Assembly (NCBI GenBank): GCA_045657645.1
Contig: JAZOTL010000120.1
Coordinates: 1-6,443 of the forward strand
Direction: 5' to 3'
DNA length: 6,443 bases
Source of the DNA: RGIG7300 sp045657645
GTDB lineage: Bacteria; Bacillota; Clostridia; Oscillospirales; CAG-272
The notes beneath the pieces were generated by a model that saw only the letters and a program-made list of their open reading frames with translations, was not told the DNA's origin and did not search any database. Shown piece after piece: positions 5,824-6,443 of the stretch. Position 1 is the stretch's first letter. Every line of letters begins with the position of its first letter. The translations under genes were made by a program, and so were the position numbers.

Positions 5824-5852
5824 AATATATCACAAAAAACGTGGTGTGTCAA
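5824..5852 (-). promoter_or_regulatory. Promoter of the csoR-copA operon
   Basis: On the - strand TTGACA (5852-5847) is a perfect -35. After 17 bases comes TATATT (5829-5824), one mismatch from consensus and preceded by TGA, giving an extended -10 (TGnTATATT). The predicted start, about seven bases downstream (near 5817), falls inside the CsoR operator. Such a strong promoter would need tight repression. Confidence 0.88.
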
Positions 5853-5886
5853 TAAAAGCACTACCCTACCGCAAAAAACAATGTTT

Positions 5887-5895
5887 TGGTATAAT
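5887..5895 (+). promoter_or_regulatory. Possible extended -10 promoter for the phage-tail-like gene
   Basis: TGGTATAAT contains a perfect -10 (5890-5895) with the TGn extension, but the -35 position (5867-5872, TACCGC) is poor. Transcription would start near 5902, within the GGAGG, leaving a very short leader. The match could be chance, with transcription coming from elsewhere. Confidence 0.4.
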
Positions 5896-5913
5896 CCACG
5901 GGAGGTGATTGAT

Positions 5914-6443
5914 ATGAAAATATTTTTTAACGTGGAAAATCAAACTATTCGCCGTACCGATACAAATACGGTAGCGGCAAATTCCATGGGATACCTCTAT
6001 GCCGAGTTCAATTTCGGTTCCTCTTGGGAAGCTCTTACCAAAAAAGCGGTGTTTGAAAAGAATGACACAGCATATTCGGTAATACTTACAGAGGATTATT
6101 GTTTAGTGCCCACAGAGGTTTTGGGTGAGGGAAGCTTTACAGTTTCGGTAATAGGTATCGACAGCACAAAAGCCATACGGGCAACAACAAATACGGTAAA
6201 GATTGCCGTACTGCAAGGACCGAGACTTGATACAGAAAACGCTTCGGAGCCTACAAAAAGTGAAGCAGAACAGCTAACTGCTATTTGCCAAAACGCGGTG
6301 TCCGTTGTGAACGAACTTAAAAGCAGGGCTGATTCCGGGGAGTTTAAGGGGGAGAAAGGCGATAGAGGAACAGGCGGTACCTCCATATTCAAGATAAACT
6401 CTGCGGCAGATAGAGATGATGTTATTACCCGTCTAAGAGCAGG
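5914..6443 (+). CDS. Phage tail/baseplate-like protein with collagen-like segment, N-terminal part
   Basis: The gene is open at the window edge, with 176 codons visible. ATG 5914 is preceded by a strong GGGAGGTGAT (5900-5909), GGAGG lying eight bases from the start. Residues 1-99 look like the beta-rich N-terminal domain of baseplate-upper or tail-fibre proteins of Firmicute phages: FNVENQTIRRTD at the start, F.F...W.....KAVF (about 32-47), a CLVPTEVL block (63-70) and SFTVSVIGI (74-82). A low-complexity linker and a short helix rich in Glu, Gln and Asn (about 108-141) lead into GEFKGEKGDRGTGGT (142-156), a brief collagen-like Gly-X-Y stretch common in trimeric phage fibres. The product would then be a virion or tail-like appendage component. 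No other phage gene is visible. It is divergent from csoR and probably unrelated to copper. The family call rests on pattern recall without an alignment. Confidence 0.6.
   Translation, partial: MKIFFNVENQTIRRTDTNTVAANSMGYLYAEFNFGSSWEALTKKAVFEKNDTAYSVILTEDYCLVPTEVLGEGSFTVSVIGIDSTKAIRATTNTVKIAVLQGPRLDTENASEPTKSEAEQLTAICQNAVSVVNELKSRADSGEFKGEKGDRGTGGTSIFKINSAADRDDVITRLRA

Noticed and set aside
5792..5833. Longer csoR reading frame starting at 5833
   Set aside because: It would translate through the -10 and the CsoR operator, upstream of the predicted transcription start. ATG 5791 has the GGAGG.
5875..5887. AAAACA / TGTTTT dyad between csoR and the phage-like gene
   Set aside because: It is only six AT-rich pairs with a one-base centre, easily chance in this composition.
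1..6443. tRNA, rRNA, CRISPR array or insertion sequence with transposase
   Set aside because: No cloverleaf, regular spaced repeats or transposase-like coding was seen on reading both strands. A tRNAscan or covariance-model search was not possible.

Overview
The window looks like chromosome of a low-to-moderate GC Clostridia-type Firmicute, perhaps Oscillospiraceae/Ruminococcaceae. This rests on gene content (TrmK, a DUF1858 protein, a CsoR-controlled copper operon), strong GGAGG ribosome binding sites, consensus -35/-10 promoters and intrinsic terminators. The genus cannot be fixed from the sequence.

Left block (1-2776, + strand). It opens with the C-terminus of a DUF1858 redox-disulfide protein, followed by a compact hairpin with a T tract. 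Next come trmK (tRNA A22 N1-methyltransferase) and a Nif3/DUF34 dinuclear-metal protein, which overlap by four bases (ATGA). The Nif3 gene ends in a weak terminator-like hairpin. A near-consensus promoter then drives prfB (release factor 2) from a GTG start. This prfB is one uninterrupted frame, without the autoregulatory frameshift common in the family.

Middle (2777-3035). This convergent intergenic stretch is packed with inverted repeats: two related GAGAGCG hairpins, two smaller dyads between them, and a REP-like motif beyond. The second GAGAGCG hairpin is a perfect 28-base palindrome and should terminate transcription from both sides.

Right block (3036-5852, - strand). A copper-efflux operon runs right to left. 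An extended -10 promoter and a CsoR-type operator precede csoR, which is followed 8 bases later by copA. The copA frame continues without a stop into a complete CopZ-like metallochaperone domain, which has its own Shine-Dalgarno and ATG inside the fused frame. The junction carries a run of seven A. With one A fewer, CopA would stop exactly in front of that Shine-Dalgarno; with one more it would also stop soon afterwards. The locus could therefore make CopA-CopZ fusion, CopA alone and CopZ alone. This is the most interesting signal in the window.

Right edge (5914-6443, + strand). Divergent from csoR is the start of a phage tail/baseplate-like protein with a short collagen-like segment. It runs off the window and may mark the edge of a prophage or phage-derived locus.
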